Assembly: GCA_035495555.1 (NCBI GenBank)
Contig: DATJFQ010000076.1
Span: forward strand, 1-55,891
Reading direction: 5' to 3'
Length of the DNA stretch: 55,891 bases
Source: DATJFQ01 sp035495555
GTDB lineage: Bacteria; Acidobacteriota; Vicinamibacteria; Vicinamibacterales; 2-12-FULL-66-21
The notes beneath the pieces were generated by a model that did no database searches, was not told the origin of the DNA, and saw only the letters and a list, made by a program, of their open reading frames with translations. Of this stretch, positions 7,247 to 15,745 are shown piece after piece (the stretch's first letter is position 1; each line of letters begins with the position of its first letter). The position numbers and the translations under genes were made by a program.

Positions 7247-8788
7247 TCAGCCTCCGGCCGCCGCTTCCAACTGCACGCCGGAGGCCTCTTCGATCTCCTT
7301 GTGGAGGCTGTTGCCGTGCGCGTCCATGGTCACGATGGCTGGGAAGTCCTTCACCTCGAGGTGCCACATCGCTTCGGGAATCCCGAACTCCATCAAGTCG
7401 ACGCCCGTGACTTTCGTGATACAGCGCGCGTAGAACTGCGCGGCGCCGCCGATCGCGTTCAAATACACCGCGCCTGACTGCTTCAGGCCGGCGAGCGTCT
7501 TCGCGCCCATGCCGCCCTTGCCTATGACGACTCGGACGCCGTATCGCTCGAGGATCTCGGCCTGGTATGGCTCTTCGCGAATGCTCGTCGTTGGTCCTGC
7601 TGCCGTGATCCGCCAACCGCTCGCTTCCGTCGCGTCCTTCACGACCACCGGGCCGCAGTGATAGAGGACGCCGCCGCGCAGATCGACCGGCGCATCGTGC
7701 TTCATCAGATACGAGTGCACGGCGTCGCGTCCCGTAAACGCGGGGCCTGAAATGAGGACGACGTCACCGACGTGGAGCGCGCGGATCTGCTCCTCGGGGA
7801 TCGGCGCGGTCAGGCGCACTTCGCGTCCGCTCGCGGGGAAGCCGGCGGCGATCTCCTCCGGCTTCAGCAGAGGCACCGACGGTGTCGTCCCCTCGCGATA
7901 GAGCCACGACTGGATCGCACCCGACGTCGGATCGAGGACGACCCCGAGACGGCGGAACGCCCAGCAGTCATACGCAATCGAGACGAAAAAGCTCGCGGGC
8001 AGCCGATTCAACGCGCCGATCTTGCAGCCGATGAGCGACGTCTTGCCGCCGAAGCCCATCGGCCCGACGGTGAGCGTGTTGGCTTCGTTCATGATCCGCT
8101 GCTCGAGTTCGGCGAGGCGCGGATCGGGATTCGTATCGTCCAGCGTGCGAAACAGCTGCTCCTTCGCGTGCAGATAACCCGAGGTCCGATCACCGCCGAC
8201 GCAGACGCCGACGGCGCCTGGACTGCACCCCTTCCCCTGCGCCTTCCAGACCGCGTGCAGGATGCACTTGCGGACGCCTTCAAGGGTGCGATCGGCGCGG
8301 CCGAGATGATCGAGCTCCGCCGGGAGCGCGTATTGCGCGTTGGTGTTCTCGCAGCCGCCCCCTTTGAGAATCAGCTTGATCTCGATCGCGTCGCGTTCCC
8401 ACTGCTCGAAGTGGATGATGGGCGTGCCGGGGCCGAGATTGTTGCCCGTGTTCTCGCCGGTGATGGAATCGACGGAGTTCGGCCGCAGCTTGCCGCGTCT
8501 GGTCGCTTCGGCGACGGCCTCCCGGATCTGCGCCTTCATCCAGACCTGGTTGGCGCCAACGGGCACCTTCACCTCGAAGGTCGGCATGCCCGTATCCTGG
8601 CAGATGGGTCCCTCACACGACGCGGCCTGATCGATGTTCTGAGCGATGACGTTGAGCGCCTGGCCGGCCCGCGTCGAGCGATCTTCCTCCGCGAGCGCGA
8701 TCCCCATCGCCTTCCGCACGTCGGGCGGCAGGTCTGTCGAGGTCCGCGCGATGAGTTGAACGACGCTGTCGAGAAAAGACGGAAGCAT
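7247..8788 (-). CDS. fumA: class I (Fe-S) fumarate hydratase
   Basis: A 513-residue single-chain enzyme converting fumarate and malate. The N-terminal alpha domain holds the candidate Fe-S cysteines C63 (GPICQDTG) and those in GVCVGGDR (about 197-204) and SLIGCKIG (about 250-257). The C-terminal beta domain follows from about residue 330 (VRLTAPIPEEQIRALHVGD) and ends in a catalytic-like VTMDAHGNSLHKE block. The oxygen-labile cluster fits the Fe-S carrier encoded nearby. It is transcribed divergently from aspartase with only 24 bp between start codons and overlapping -10 boxes. Confidence 0.92.
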   Translation of the reverse strand: MLPSFLDSVVQLIARTSTDLPPDVRKAMGIALAEEDRSTRAGQALNVIAQNIDQAASCEGPICQDTGMPTFEVKVPVGANQVWMKAQIREAVAEATRRGKLRPNSVDSITGENTGNNLGPGTPIIHFEQWERDAIEIKLILKGGGCENTNAQYALPAELDHLGRADRTLEGVRKCILHAVWKAQGKGCSPGAVGVCVGGDRTSGYLHAKEQLFRTLDDTNPDPRLAELEQRIMNEANTLTVGPMGFGGKTSLIGCKIGALNRLPASFFVSIAYDCWAFRRLGVVLDPTSGAIQSWLYREGTTPSVPLLKPEEIAAGFPASGREVRLTAPIPEEQIRALHVGDVVLISGPAFTGRDAVHSYLMKHDAPVDLRGGVLYHCGPVVVKDATEASGWRITAAGPTTSIREEPYQAEILERYGVRVVIGKGGMGAKTLAGLKQSGAVYLNAIGGAAQFYARCITKVTGVDLMEFGIPEAMWHLEVKDFPAIVTMDAHGNSLHKEIEEASGVQLEAAAGG

Positions 8789-8795
8789 ATGGAGC

Positions 8796-8803
8796 AGTAT
8801 AAT
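8796..8803. promoter_or_regulatory. overlapping divergent -10 boxes for fumarase and aspartase
   Basis: On the minus strand TATACT (8801-8796) sits 7 nt before the fumarase ATG. On the plus strand TATAAT (8798-8803) sits 9 nt before the aspartase ATG. The boxes share four bases, so polymerase could occupy only one at a time. Neither gene has a Shine-Dalgarno sequence. The -35 regions are weak and lie inside the opposite coding sequences. Confidence 0.5.
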
Positions 8804-8812
8804 TTAGCGAGA

Positions 8813-10264
8813 ATGCCCGCTCGATCGAGAAGCAAGTCCGCGGCTGCCCGGGGTGTGCGTGTCGAGCGCGATCCGCTCGGCGATCTACAGGTGCCGGCGG
8901 CAGCGTACTACGGCGTGCAGACCCAGCGGGCGGTGGAGAATTTCCCGATCAGCGGGCTGCACGCGCCGTCGGAGCTCGTCACGGCGACGGTCCTGATCAA
9001 GCAGGCGTGCGCCCGAGCCAACATGGCACTCGGGCGCCTCGATGCCGGGATCGGCAAGGCCATCGTGCAGGCGACCGACGAGGTGATCGGCGGTGCGCTG
9101 CGCGATCAATTCGTCGTCGACGTGTACCAGGCGGGGGCCGGCACGTCGCACAACATGAACACGAACGAGGTCCTCGCGAACCGGGCGGCCGAGATCCTCG
9201 GCAAGCCGCGCGGCGCGTACACGGTCGTCCATCCGAACGATCACGTGAACATGGGACAGTCGACCAACGACGTGTTCCCCACCGCCACGCGCCTGGCGAT
9301 TCTCCTCGACCATCCTGAACTGCTGGCATCAGCACGCGAGCTCTCTGCAGCCCTTCACCGCAAGGCCCGCGAGTTCGCGCACGTGCTGAAAACGGGCCGG
9401 ACGCATCTCCAGGACGCGGTGCCGATTACGCTCGGCCAGGAATTCAGCGGCTGGTCGGCCAACGTCGCGCAGGCCGCCGACGATCTCGACCACGCAGCCG
9501 GCGCCCTGCACGAACTGAATCTCGGGTCCACCGCCGTCGGTACTGGCCTCAACGCGGGTGACGATGTGACCAGGCGCGCGGTCAGCGAGCTCGCGCGCGC
9601 AACCGGGCTGCGCCTGACGCCGGCGAGAAACCGCTTTCGCGTGACGCAGAGCATGGGCGACGTGCTTGCGTACTCCGGCGCGATGCGGCGGCTGTCGGTC
9701 GAAGTCGGGAAGGTCGCATCCGACTTGAGGCTGCTGAGCATGGGCCCGCGCGCCGGTCTCGCGGAGGTGCAGCTCCCGGCCGTGCAGCCGGGCTCCTCCA
9801 TCATGCCGGGCAAAGTGAATCCATCCGTCCCCGAGATGGTGAACCAGGTGTGCTTCCAGGTCATCGGCTGCGACGCGGCAATCCTTGCCGCCGCCGATGC
9901 CGGCCAGCTCGAGCTGAACGTGATGATGCCGGTCATCGCGTGGAACGCGCTGCACGCCTCGCGAATCATGGGCGCGGCGATGCGCGTGTTCGTGTCGCGC
10001 TGCATCGACGGCGTCGTGGCGGACGAGGAACGATGCCGCGAACTGCTGGATCGCAGCACCGCCGTCGCGACGGCGTTGAGCCCCTACATCGGCTATGCCG
10101 GCACCGCCGATATCGCCAAAGAATCGGTCAAGACGGGACGCCCCGTGCGTGAGATCGTTCGCGAGCGGAAGCTCGTGCCCGAACGGGAGCTGGACGCGAT
10201 CCTCTCGCCGGAAGGCATGACGTCACCTGGGATTCCAGGAGCGCGTCGACGTAAGCGGCGATGA
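8813..10264 (+). CDS. aspA: aspartate ammonia-lyase (aspartase)
   Basis: A 483-residue member of the fumarase/aspartase superfamily; it would deaminate aspartate to fumarate. The signature GSSIMPGKVNP is near residue 326 and is followed by SVPEMVNQVCFQVIG. That PE(M/V)VNQVCF run matches aspartase rather than FumC, where the equivalent is TQCEALTML. NMNTNEVLANRA and the GRTHLQDA-type motif also fit. The ATG at 8813 is preceded by a near TATAAT box. With the divergent class I fumarase it links aspartate to malate. Its stop overlaps the next gene by 4 nt (ATGA). Confidence 0.87.
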   Translation: MPARSRSKSAAARGVRVERDPLGDLQVPAAAYYGVQTQRAVENFPISGLHAPSELVTATVLIKQACARANMALGRLDAGIGKAIVQATDEVIGGALRDQFVVDVYQAGAGTSHNMNTNEVLANRAAEILGKPRGAYTVVHPNDHVNMGQSTNDVFPTATRLAILLDHPELLASARELSAALHRKAREFAHVLKTGRTHLQDAVPITLGQEFSGWSANVAQAADDLDHAAGALHELNLGSTAVGTGLNAGDDVTRRAVSELARATGLRLTPARNRFRVTQSMGDVLAYSGAMRRLSVEVGKVASDLRLLSMGPRAGLAEVQLPAVQPGSSIMPGKVNPSVPEMVNQVCFQVIGCDAAILAAADAGQLELNVMMPVIAWNALHASRIMGAAMRVFVSRCIDGVVADEERCRELLDRSTAVATALSPYIGYAGTADIAKESVKTGRPVREIVRERKLVPERELDAILSPEGMTSPGIPGARRRKRR

Positions 10265-10902
10265 AACTGCTCCTCTGCGCCATGTTCGTGGCGGCAGCCG
10301 GGGTGACCGGGTACGCCCAGCATTCGCGCCTTTTCCCGCCGACCGAGCTTGGGGCGCTCGAAGGACCCGACCGGGAAGACTGGCAGCAGCCGGAGCGGAT
10401 CATGGACGCGCTGCGGATCGCCGAAGGCAGCGTCGTGGCGGACCTCGGCGCGGGCGGCGGCTGGTTCACCGTGCGGCTGGCCCGCCGCGTAGGGCCGAAC
10501 GGACGCGTCTATGCGGAAGACGTCCAGCCGCAGATGATCGAAGCGATCACGCGACGCGTGCAGCGCGAGGGCCTTCGCAACGTCGTCCCCCGGCTCGGCA
10601 CTCACGACGATCCGAAACTGCCGGCCGGCGGCGTCGACGTCGTGCTGATGGTCGATACCTACAACGAGGTCGAAGCGCGTGTGGCGCTGCTGAAGAACAT
10701 CGCGCGAGCGCTGACGTCGGACGGACGGATCGGGATCGTGAACTTCAAGAAGGACGGGGGCGGTCCGGGGCCCGACATGGACGATCGCGTGGGTGCCGAA
10801 GAAGTGATCCGAGATGCCGAGGCAGCGGGCCTGCGGCTGCAAAGCCGCGAGACGTTCCTGCGGTACCAGTACTTCCTCATCTTCGAGCGCGCACGGGCAT
10901 GA
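10261..10902 (+). CDS. exported class I SAM-dependent methyltransferase
   Basis: A 213-residue protein with a cleavable-looking signal peptide (residues 1-19, ending TGYAQ) followed by a Rossmann methyltransferase fold. The SAM-binding glycine motif is VADLGAGGGWFTVRLA (about 59-74), then the acidic ribose site RVYAEDV, and VDVVLMVDTYNEV as the motif IV region. A SAM enzyme with an export signal is odd because SAM is cytoplasmic. It may be anchored facing inward, or a non-catalytic exported relative. ATGA overlaps at both ends put it in one operon with aspA and the prenyl synthase. Substrate unknown. Confidence 0.78.
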   Translation: MKLLLCAMFVAAAGVTGYAQHSRLFPPTELGALEGPDREDWQQPERIMDALRIAEGSVVADLGAGGGWFTVRLARRVGPNGRVYAEDVQPQMIEAITRRVQREGLRNVVPRLGTHDDPKLPAGGVDVVLMVDTYNEVEARVALLKNIARALTSDGRIGIVNFKKDGGGPGPDMDDRVGAEEVIRDAEAAGLRLQSRETFLRYQYFLIFERARA

Positions 10903-11765
10903 GCGCCGTTCCGGCGTTCTTTGGCGAGTACCAGTCGATGGTGGCGGCCGAACTGCGCCGGCTCGTCCCGCCTGACGCGGACGCGGCGGTCGAACGATCC
11001 ATGGCCTATACAGCGCTGGCTCCGTCGAAACAGGTCAGAGCGGTCGTCGTTCTGCTCTGCGCGGAACTGTGCCGCGGACGCGCGGCGCGCGCGGTCCCCG
11101 CTGCCGCGGCCGTCGAACTCGTGCACGCGTCATCCTTGATACTCGACGACCTGCCGTCGATGGACAACGCCCCGTTGCGGCGGGGACGCACCGCGAATCA
11201 TCTCGCATTCGGCGAGGCGGTCGCGATCCTCGCGGCGTTCGGGCTGCTGAACCTCGCCTACGCCACCGTCGCGGGGTCGTACGAGCCGCCGCTCGCGGCG
11301 CGTCTGACCGCGTTGACGGCTGATGCGGTCGGACCCGCCGGTCTCATCGGCGGCCAGGCGCTCGATCTGCTGGCGACGGACCACGACATCTCCTTCGAGG
11401 CGCTCGAGCGGATCCATCGCGGAAAAACCGGCGCGTTGTTTGTCGCGGCGGCAGCGTGCGGTGCCCTCACCGCAGGCGCCTCGCCGGAATCGATTTCGGC
11501 GCTGACGGCGTATGCAAAGAACCTCGGGCTGGCCTTTCAGATCATCGATGACCTCCTCGATGTGGAAGGGACGTCCGAAGAGACGGGCAAAGCGGTGCGC
11601 GAGGACGCGCGAAAGACGACGTTCGTCTCGTTCAGCGGCGTCGCCGGCGCGCGCCAGCTCGCAGGCGAGCTGTGCGAAACGGCGGATCGCGCGCTCGCGC
11701 CGTTTGGCGCGAAAGCGGACCGGCTGCGCGAACTGTCTGCATTCGTCGCATCGCGCCGGCTCTGA
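10899..11765 (+). CDS. short-chain polyprenyl diphosphate synthase (FPP/GGPP type)
   Basis: A 288-residue all-helical trans-prenyl synthase. The first aspartate-rich motif is DDLPSMDN (about residues 85-92) with the family's LRRGRTANH after it. The second is IIDDLLDVEGT (about 213-223). IGGQALDLL (about 149-157) and the RGKTG block (about 171-175) also match IspA-type enzymes. It condenses isopentenyl diphosphate with allylic diphosphates to make C15 or C20 chains. The exact product length is not read. It overlaps the methyltransferase gene by 4 nt; the membrane AlkP-like gene starts 35 nt on. Confidence 0.88.
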   Translation: MSAVPAFFGEYQSMVAAELRRLVPPDADAAVERSMAYTALAPSKQVRAVVVLLCAELCRGRAARAVPAAAAVELVHASSLILDDLPSMDNAPLRRGRTANHLAFGEAVAILAAFGLLNLAYATVAGSYEPPLAARLTALTADAVGPAGLIGGQALDLLATDHDISFEALERIHRGKTGALFVAAAACGALTAGASPESISALTAYAKNLGLAFQIIDDLLDVEGTSEETGKAVREDARKTTFVSFSGVAGARQLAGELCETADRALAPFGAKADRLRELSAFVASRRL

Positions 11766-11800
11766 CGCGCGACGCTGGAAATCCGACGGCGAAAGAGAGA

Positions 11801-13732
11801 ATGACGGAACAGCAGCAGGATGCGCGCGTCAGCGAGCTGCGAGCGCAGCTGAAGGCGCTCGGCTATCTGGACGCCGGGGTCGATCGATTTCTGCTCGCGC
11901 CCGCGAGCGGCCGGCGCGGCCGCGCCAACGTGGCGGTGCGCTCCGCTCTTCGCCTTGGCGTGATTGCGGGTGCGCTGCTCGGCCCCGCCGGTGCCATCGG
12001 TGTCGCCTTCCGGCTTCCGGGGCTCATCACCGGGGCGCGCGATGCGCTCGTGCTGGCCGTCTATTTCGCCGCGATCTTCTTCATCGTCTTTTCCATCGCA
12101 GCGGCGGTCATTACGTTCGTCGCATCGGCCGCGGTTCGCCCGGAAGACGACCGCTTCACCCTGCGGGGGCCGCGCGTAGCGCGCGCCGCCGGATGGACGC
12201 TGGCGATCCTGACGCTCGCCTACCTGACGATGTGGTGGCGGACCGCGAATGCGGGCTTCGGATGGTCTGCACCGATCTGGACGGCGTCCGCGCTCGTGCT
12301 CGCGGTCGCGATCAGCCTGCTGCTCGGGCACGCCGCTCGTATCGCGACGCTCGGCGTGCTCGCGTCCAATCCAACGGGCACCAGCCTGCCGCCGGTGTCG
12401 CGTCGATCGTGGCGCCTGACCCTGGCTGGCGGCGCGGTCGCGTTCGTGGGCGCGTCGGCGCTCCTGGTTGCGACCGCGTCGACAGAATCGGTCCCTGCCG
12501 GCGTTCCTCCGCTCACCGTCGTCCCGACGGGAATTCGCCTGAAGGTAATCGCGATCGACGGCGTGGATCCGCACCTGCTGAATCCTTCGGTGTGGCCCGA
12601 CGTGGCGCCCGCAACCTCGGTCGTCGGCGCGGTGCTCGGCGCGCGCTACACGCTCCAGCCTCAGGACACTATCGATCCGGCACGCGCATGGACGACGATT
12701 TCGACGGGCGAAGCGCCTGACGTCCACGGCGTTCACGCCATCGAGACCCGGCGCGTCGCGGGGCTGCAGGGCATTCTGCCGGGCGATTCGACGGCGATCG
12801 GACGAGCGCTGCGGACCGCGACGGATACGATCCGGCTGACGCGTCCGTCGATTGCGAGCCGGAACGAGCGGCGATCGATGACGGTCTGGGAAATCGCCGA
12901 GCAGGCGGGGCTGCGGACGGCGGTCGTCAACTGGTGGGCGACGTGGCCGGCCGCATCGCGCACAGGACTCGTCCTGACGGACCGCGCGATCCTCCGGCTC
13001 GAACATGGCGGCGCGCTCGATGGCGAGATCGCGCCAGCCGACATCTATCCAGCGCTCCGCAGCGCGTGGCCGTCGATCCGCGCCGGCGCCGAAGCGAAGG
13101 CGGCCGCAGCGTTCAACGGCGTCGCGGATCGAAGCCTTGCATCGATTCTGCGGCGCTCGGCAACGCTGGACGCGACGGTCGTTGGCTTGACCGACGCGCT
13201 GCCCGGTCCCGTCCGTGACCTTGATGTCGTCTATCTTCCGGGACTCGATATCGCACAGCACCTGCTGCTCTCGAGCGGGGACGAGGCGGCGCCATCGCCG
13301 TCAGCGATGGACGCCCGCGTCGCGGCGCTGCGCGCCTATCTCGGATTCCTGCATGGACTCCTCGCGCCATGGCTGCGTCCCGCGCCAGGCGAGTTCGTCA
13401 TGTTGATCACGCAGCCGGGCCGCGTGGCCGTACCCGCGGCGGGAACATTGACGGTCTACGGAATCCTGCCGCCGCCGGCACACGTGGAAGCGCCGGCAAT
13501 CGTCGAGCGAGGCACGATTCCGGTCGCGGACATCGCGCCGAGCATTCTTCAATCGCTGGGGATACCCCTCAGCCGCGAACTCGCAGGCGAGCCGCGCGCC
13601 GCGGCGGTGCCAGCCGCGCAGCGTTACGTGTCGACGTACGGGCCGCCGTTCAGGGATGATTCAATACGCCCAGGTAAGCCACTCGATCAGGAGACGATTG
13701 ATCGGCTACGCAGTCTCGGCTACATCAAATAA
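11801..13732 (+). CDS. membrane-anchored AlkP-superfamily phosphodiesterase/sulfatase-like protein
   Basis: A 643-residue protein. The first 230 residues hold several hydrophobic helices (for example about 51-80, 85-110, 130-150, 158-178 and 210-225). The rest resembles the type I phosphodiesterase/nucleotide pyrophosphatase fold: LKVIAIDGVDPH (about 247-258) with the metal-binding Asp, WTTISTGEAPDVHGVH (about 297-312) with the Thr/Ser nucleophile candidate, and a closing DRLRSLGYIK found in many arylsulfatase-like proteins. The catalytic domain would be periplasmic. The substrate is unknown. It is the last gene of the aspA operon. The ATG at 11801 is chosen because nothing conserved lies upstream. 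Confidence 0.72.
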   Translation: MTEQQQDARVSELRAQLKALGYLDAGVDRFLLAPASGRRGRANVAVRSALRLGVIAGALLGPAGAIGVAFRLPGLITGARDALVLAVYFAAIFFIVFSIAAAVITFVASAAVRPEDDRFTLRGPRVARAAGWTLAILTLAYLTMWWRTANAGFGWSAPIWTASALVLAVAISLLLGHAARIATLGVLASNPTGTSLPPVSRRSWRLTLAGGAVAFVGASALLVATASTESVPAGVPPLTVVPTGIRLKVIAIDGVDPHLLNPSVWPDVAPATSVVGAVLGARYTLQPQDTIDPARAWTTISTGEAPDVHGVHAIETRRVAGLQGILPGDSTAIGRALRTATDTIRLTRPSIASRNERRSMTVWEIAEQAGLRTAVVNWWATWPAASRTGLVLTDRAILRLEHGGALDGEIAPADIYPALRSAWPSIRAGAEAKAAAAFNGVADRSLASILRRSATLDATVVGLTDALPGPVRDLDVVYLPGLDIAQHLLLSSGDEAAPSPSAMDARVAALRAYLGFLHGLLAPWLRPAPGEFVMLITQPGRVAVPAAGTLTVYGILPPPAHVEAPAIVERGTIPVADIAPSILQSLGIPLSRELAGEPRAAAVPAAQRYVSTYGPPFRDDSIRPGKPLDQETIDRLRSLGYIK

Positions 13733-13745
13733 CTGTAGACTCGTA

Positions 13746-13861
13746 ACTGCCGACTGGCAACTGCCGACTGCCGACTGGCGACTGGCGACTGGCGACTGGC
13801 GACTGGCGACTGCCGACTGGCGACTGCCGACTGGCGACTGGCGACTGGATACTGGCAACTG
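13746..13861. repeat. 16-unit ACTGGCG/ACTGCCG heptamer array
   Basis: Sixteen consecutive 7-bp units of the form ACTGSCR (one unit ends GAT) fill 13746-13857 and a last ACTG reaches 13861. The array starts 13 bp after the AlkP-like stop and ends directly at the bioY stop codon. It is the cleanest heptamer array in the window. It codes for nothing credible. Confidence 0.9.
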
Positions 13862-14464
13862 TCAGCGCAGGAACCGCCACGCAGCGGGAAGCACGGCCGC
13901 CGCTACGAAGACCTTGAGCACGTCCGCCGGCAGAAACGGATAGAGGCCGCTCGAAAGCGCGAGCGAGAGGCCTGCGTGCGGAGCGCCCCACGCGATCCAG
14001 GCGACTCCGAACGCGAACACGATCGCGAGGCCGGCTCCCATAGCGACGACAGACGTCAGGTATTTGCGATCGAACCGCCGCTCGGCCAGGTATCCGGCAG
14101 CGAAGGCCGCGAACGGATAGCTCATGAGATAGCCGCCCGTCGGCCCGAGCAAACGTCCGAGGCCCTGCGGCAGAATCGGCGATGCCGCGAACACCGGCAG
14201 CCCGGCAAGACCGACGGCCAGATACAGCACCTGCGCCGAGGCGCCGAGGCGCGCGCCCAGCGCGGCGCCGCCGAGCAACACGATCATGGGCTGCAGCGTA
14301 AACGGTACTGGTGTGAACGCCAGCGGAACGCTGACCTGAGCGGCCACAATCGTGAGAACCGTCACGAAGAGCACCGCGGCCCCGCGGATCGCGCCGGACA
14401 GGTCCGCGTGCGCGGTCATCGCGTGCAGCAGCGACGGTTGCGTGCGCTCGAGTCGAACGGTCAT
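13862..14464 (-). CDS. bioY: biotin transporter substrate-binding subunit BioY
   Basis: A 200-residue membrane protein of the BioY/ECF S-component family with about six hydrophobic helices. Conserved family segments are visible: AQVSVPLAFTPVPFTLQ (about residues 42-58) and GLGRLLGPTGGYLMSYPFAA (about 101-120). It imports biotin, alone or with an ECF energising module; no ecfA or ecfT is present nearby. The ATG at 14464 lies 10 nt after a -10 box whose promoter sits inside the start of the divergent thiD. Its stop codon abuts the ACTGGCG heptamer array. Confidence 0.93.
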   Translation of the reverse strand: MTVRLERTQPSLLHAMTAHADLSGAIRGAAVLFVTVLTIVAAQVSVPLAFTPVPFTLQPMIVLLGGAALGARLGASAQVLYLAVGLAGLPVFAASPILPQGLGRLLGPTGGYLMSYPFAAFAAGYLAERRFDRKYLTSVVAMGAGLAIVFAFGVAWIAWGAPHAGLSLALSSGLYPFLPADVLKVFVAAAVLPAAWRFLR

Positions 14465-14474
14465 ATGCGGCGGA

Positions 14475-14503
14475 ATTGTACTTTATGGCTCTGGCACTGA
14501 CAA
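14475..14503 (-). promoter_or_regulatory. bioY promoter
   Basis: Minus-strand TTGTCA (14503-14498), a 17-nt spacer and TACAAT (14480-14475). The -10 ends 10 nt before the bioY ATG, leaving a leader of only a few bases. The -35 lies within the first codons of thiD. No BirA-type operator was recognised. Confidence 0.6.
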
Positions 14504-15270
14504 TCGCGGGCTCCGACTCGGGCGGCGGCGCGGGAATACAAGCCGATCTAAAGACCTTCGCAGCCTTCGGGGTTTACGGCACGTGTGCCGTGACCGCCGT
14601 CACGGCCCAGAACACGACAGGCGTTACGGCCTGGGCCGCGATTGATGCCGACCTCGTGGAAGCGCAAATCGAAGCGGTGGCTGGCGATTTCACCATCGGC
14701 GCCGTCAAAACCGGCATGCTGGCGACCAGCGCCATCGTCGAGGCCGTGTCGGCCACCATCGCCGCGCTGGAACTCCCAAACGTCGTTGTCGATCCGGTCA
14801 TGATCGCCAAGGGAGGACACCGTCTGCTCGAGGAAGACGCGGCCCGGACGCTTCGCTCCGAACTGCTGCCCCGCGCCATGATTGTGACTCCTAACATACC
14901 GGAAGCCGAGGTGCTCGCCGGCATTCCCATCCGATCGCTCGATGACATGCGCCACGCCGCGCGCGCGATTCGTCGTCTCGGACCCAGCGTGGTGGTGGTC
15001 AAAGGCGGGCACCTCGATGGGGACCTCTCTATCGATGTGGTGTGCGCTGAGGACGAGGAATTCGAGTTGTCGGGTCCGCGCATCCGGAGCCGCCATACGC
15101 ACGGCACCGGTTGTACGTTTTCTGCGGCCATAACCGCAGGGCTCGCGCTGGGCCGCCCGGTGGCGCAGGCACTGCGCGAGGCGCGCGCGTTCCTGCAGGG
15201 CGCGATTGAGCATGCTCCCGGAATAGGCGCAGGCCACGGCCCGCTGAATCATTTCTGGCGGTTATACTGA
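14485..15270 (+). CDS. thiD: hydroxymethylpyrimidine/phosphomethylpyrimidine kinase
   Basis: A 261-residue ribokinase-fold kinase that phosphorylates HMP and HMP-P in thiamin synthesis. It shows LTIAGSDSGGGAGIQADLKT (residues 4-23), the hallmark substrate site, then VVDPVMIAKGG (about 92-102) and the C-terminal anion hole HTHGTGCTFSAAI (about 209-221) with the catalytic GTGC. The ATG at 14485 is used; a TTG nine bases earlier is less likely. No other thiamin gene and no TPP riboswitch is visible nearby. moaE follows after 4 nt. Confidence 0.93.
   Translation: MALALTIAGSDSGGGAGIQADLKTFAAFGVYGTCAVTAVTAQNTTGVTAWAAIDADLVEAQIEAVAGDFTIGAVKTGMLATSAIVEAVSATIAALELPNVVVDPVMIAKGGHRLLEEDAARTLRSELLPRAMIVTPNIPEAEVLAGIPIRSLDDMRHAARAIRRLGPSVVVVKGGHLDGDLSIDVVCAEDEEFELSGPRIRSRHTHGTGCTFSAAITAGLALGRPVAQALREARAFLQGAIEHAPGIGAGHGPLNHFWRLY
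15263..15268 (+). promoter_or_regulatory. -10 box for moaE inside the end of thiD
   Basis: TATACT overlaps the last codons of thiD and ends 6 nt before the moaE ATG. This would allow a leaderless moaE transcript besides any read-through from thiD. No good -35 was found. Confidence 0.4.
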
Positions 15271-15274
15271 ATGA

Positions 15275-15745
15275 ATGGCCTCATATGAGGTCGGCCCGGC
15301 TCCGCTCGACGCGGCCCGGGTCGCCTCCATGGTCGCCCGTCCGGAAGACGGCGCGGTAACGACGTTTCTGGGCATCGTGCGCGACCATAATGCCGGCCGG
15401 GTGGTGTTGTGGCTCGAGTACGAGTCGTACGAGCCGCTCGCCGTCAAAAGCTTCGAGCAGATCGCAGGCGAGGCCGCGGAGCGCTGGCCGGGTGCGCGTC
15501 TGGCGATTCATCACCGGACGGGGCGGGTCGAAATAGGAGAGGCAAGCGTTGTCGTGGCCGCCGCCAGCGCGCATCGAGGCGACGCGTTCGCCGCGTGCCG
15601 GTATGCCATCGAACGGCTGAAGCAGATCGCCCCGATCTGGAAGCACGAATACTTCGAGGGCGGCGAGAGCTGGATCGAAGGCGCGACAGCAGATCCCGAG
15701 GACAGCGCCGCTCGCGAGGCGGCGTTCGCGAGGGCATGCACGTAA
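15275..15745 (+). CDS. moaE: molybdopterin synthase catalytic subunit
   Basis: A 156-residue MoaE. With MoaD it inserts sulfur into precursor Z to form molybdopterin. Family marks are GAVTTFLGIVRDHNAGR (residues 25-41), HRTGRVEIGEASV (about 79-91), the AHRGDAF block (about 98-104) and the catalytic lysine region IAPIWKHEYFEGGESW (about 117-132). The last 10 nt overlap the moaD start. The usual order moaD-moaE is reversed. The other moa genes are not in the window. Confidence 0.93.
   Translation: MASYEVGPAPLDAARVASMVARPEDGAVTTFLGIVRDHNAGRVVLWLEYESYEPLAVKSFEQIAGEAAERWPGARLAIHHRTGRVEIGEASVVVAAASAHRGDAFAACRYAIERLKQIAPIWKHEYFEGGESWIEGATADPEDSAAREAAFARACT

Noticed and set aside
11537..13261. Long minus-strand open frame (574 codons) opposite the AlkP-like gene
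   Set aside because: Arg-rich, no domain, and it mirrors the codon pattern of the plus-strand gene, which has clear family motifs. An effect of high GC.
13746..13861. CRISPR array
   Set aside because: The units are 7 bp and contiguous, with no spacers, and there are no cas genes.
14465..14484. TPP riboswitch before thiD
   Set aside because: Only 20 bp separate bioY and thiD, too short for the element, and no conserved CUGAGA-type core is present.
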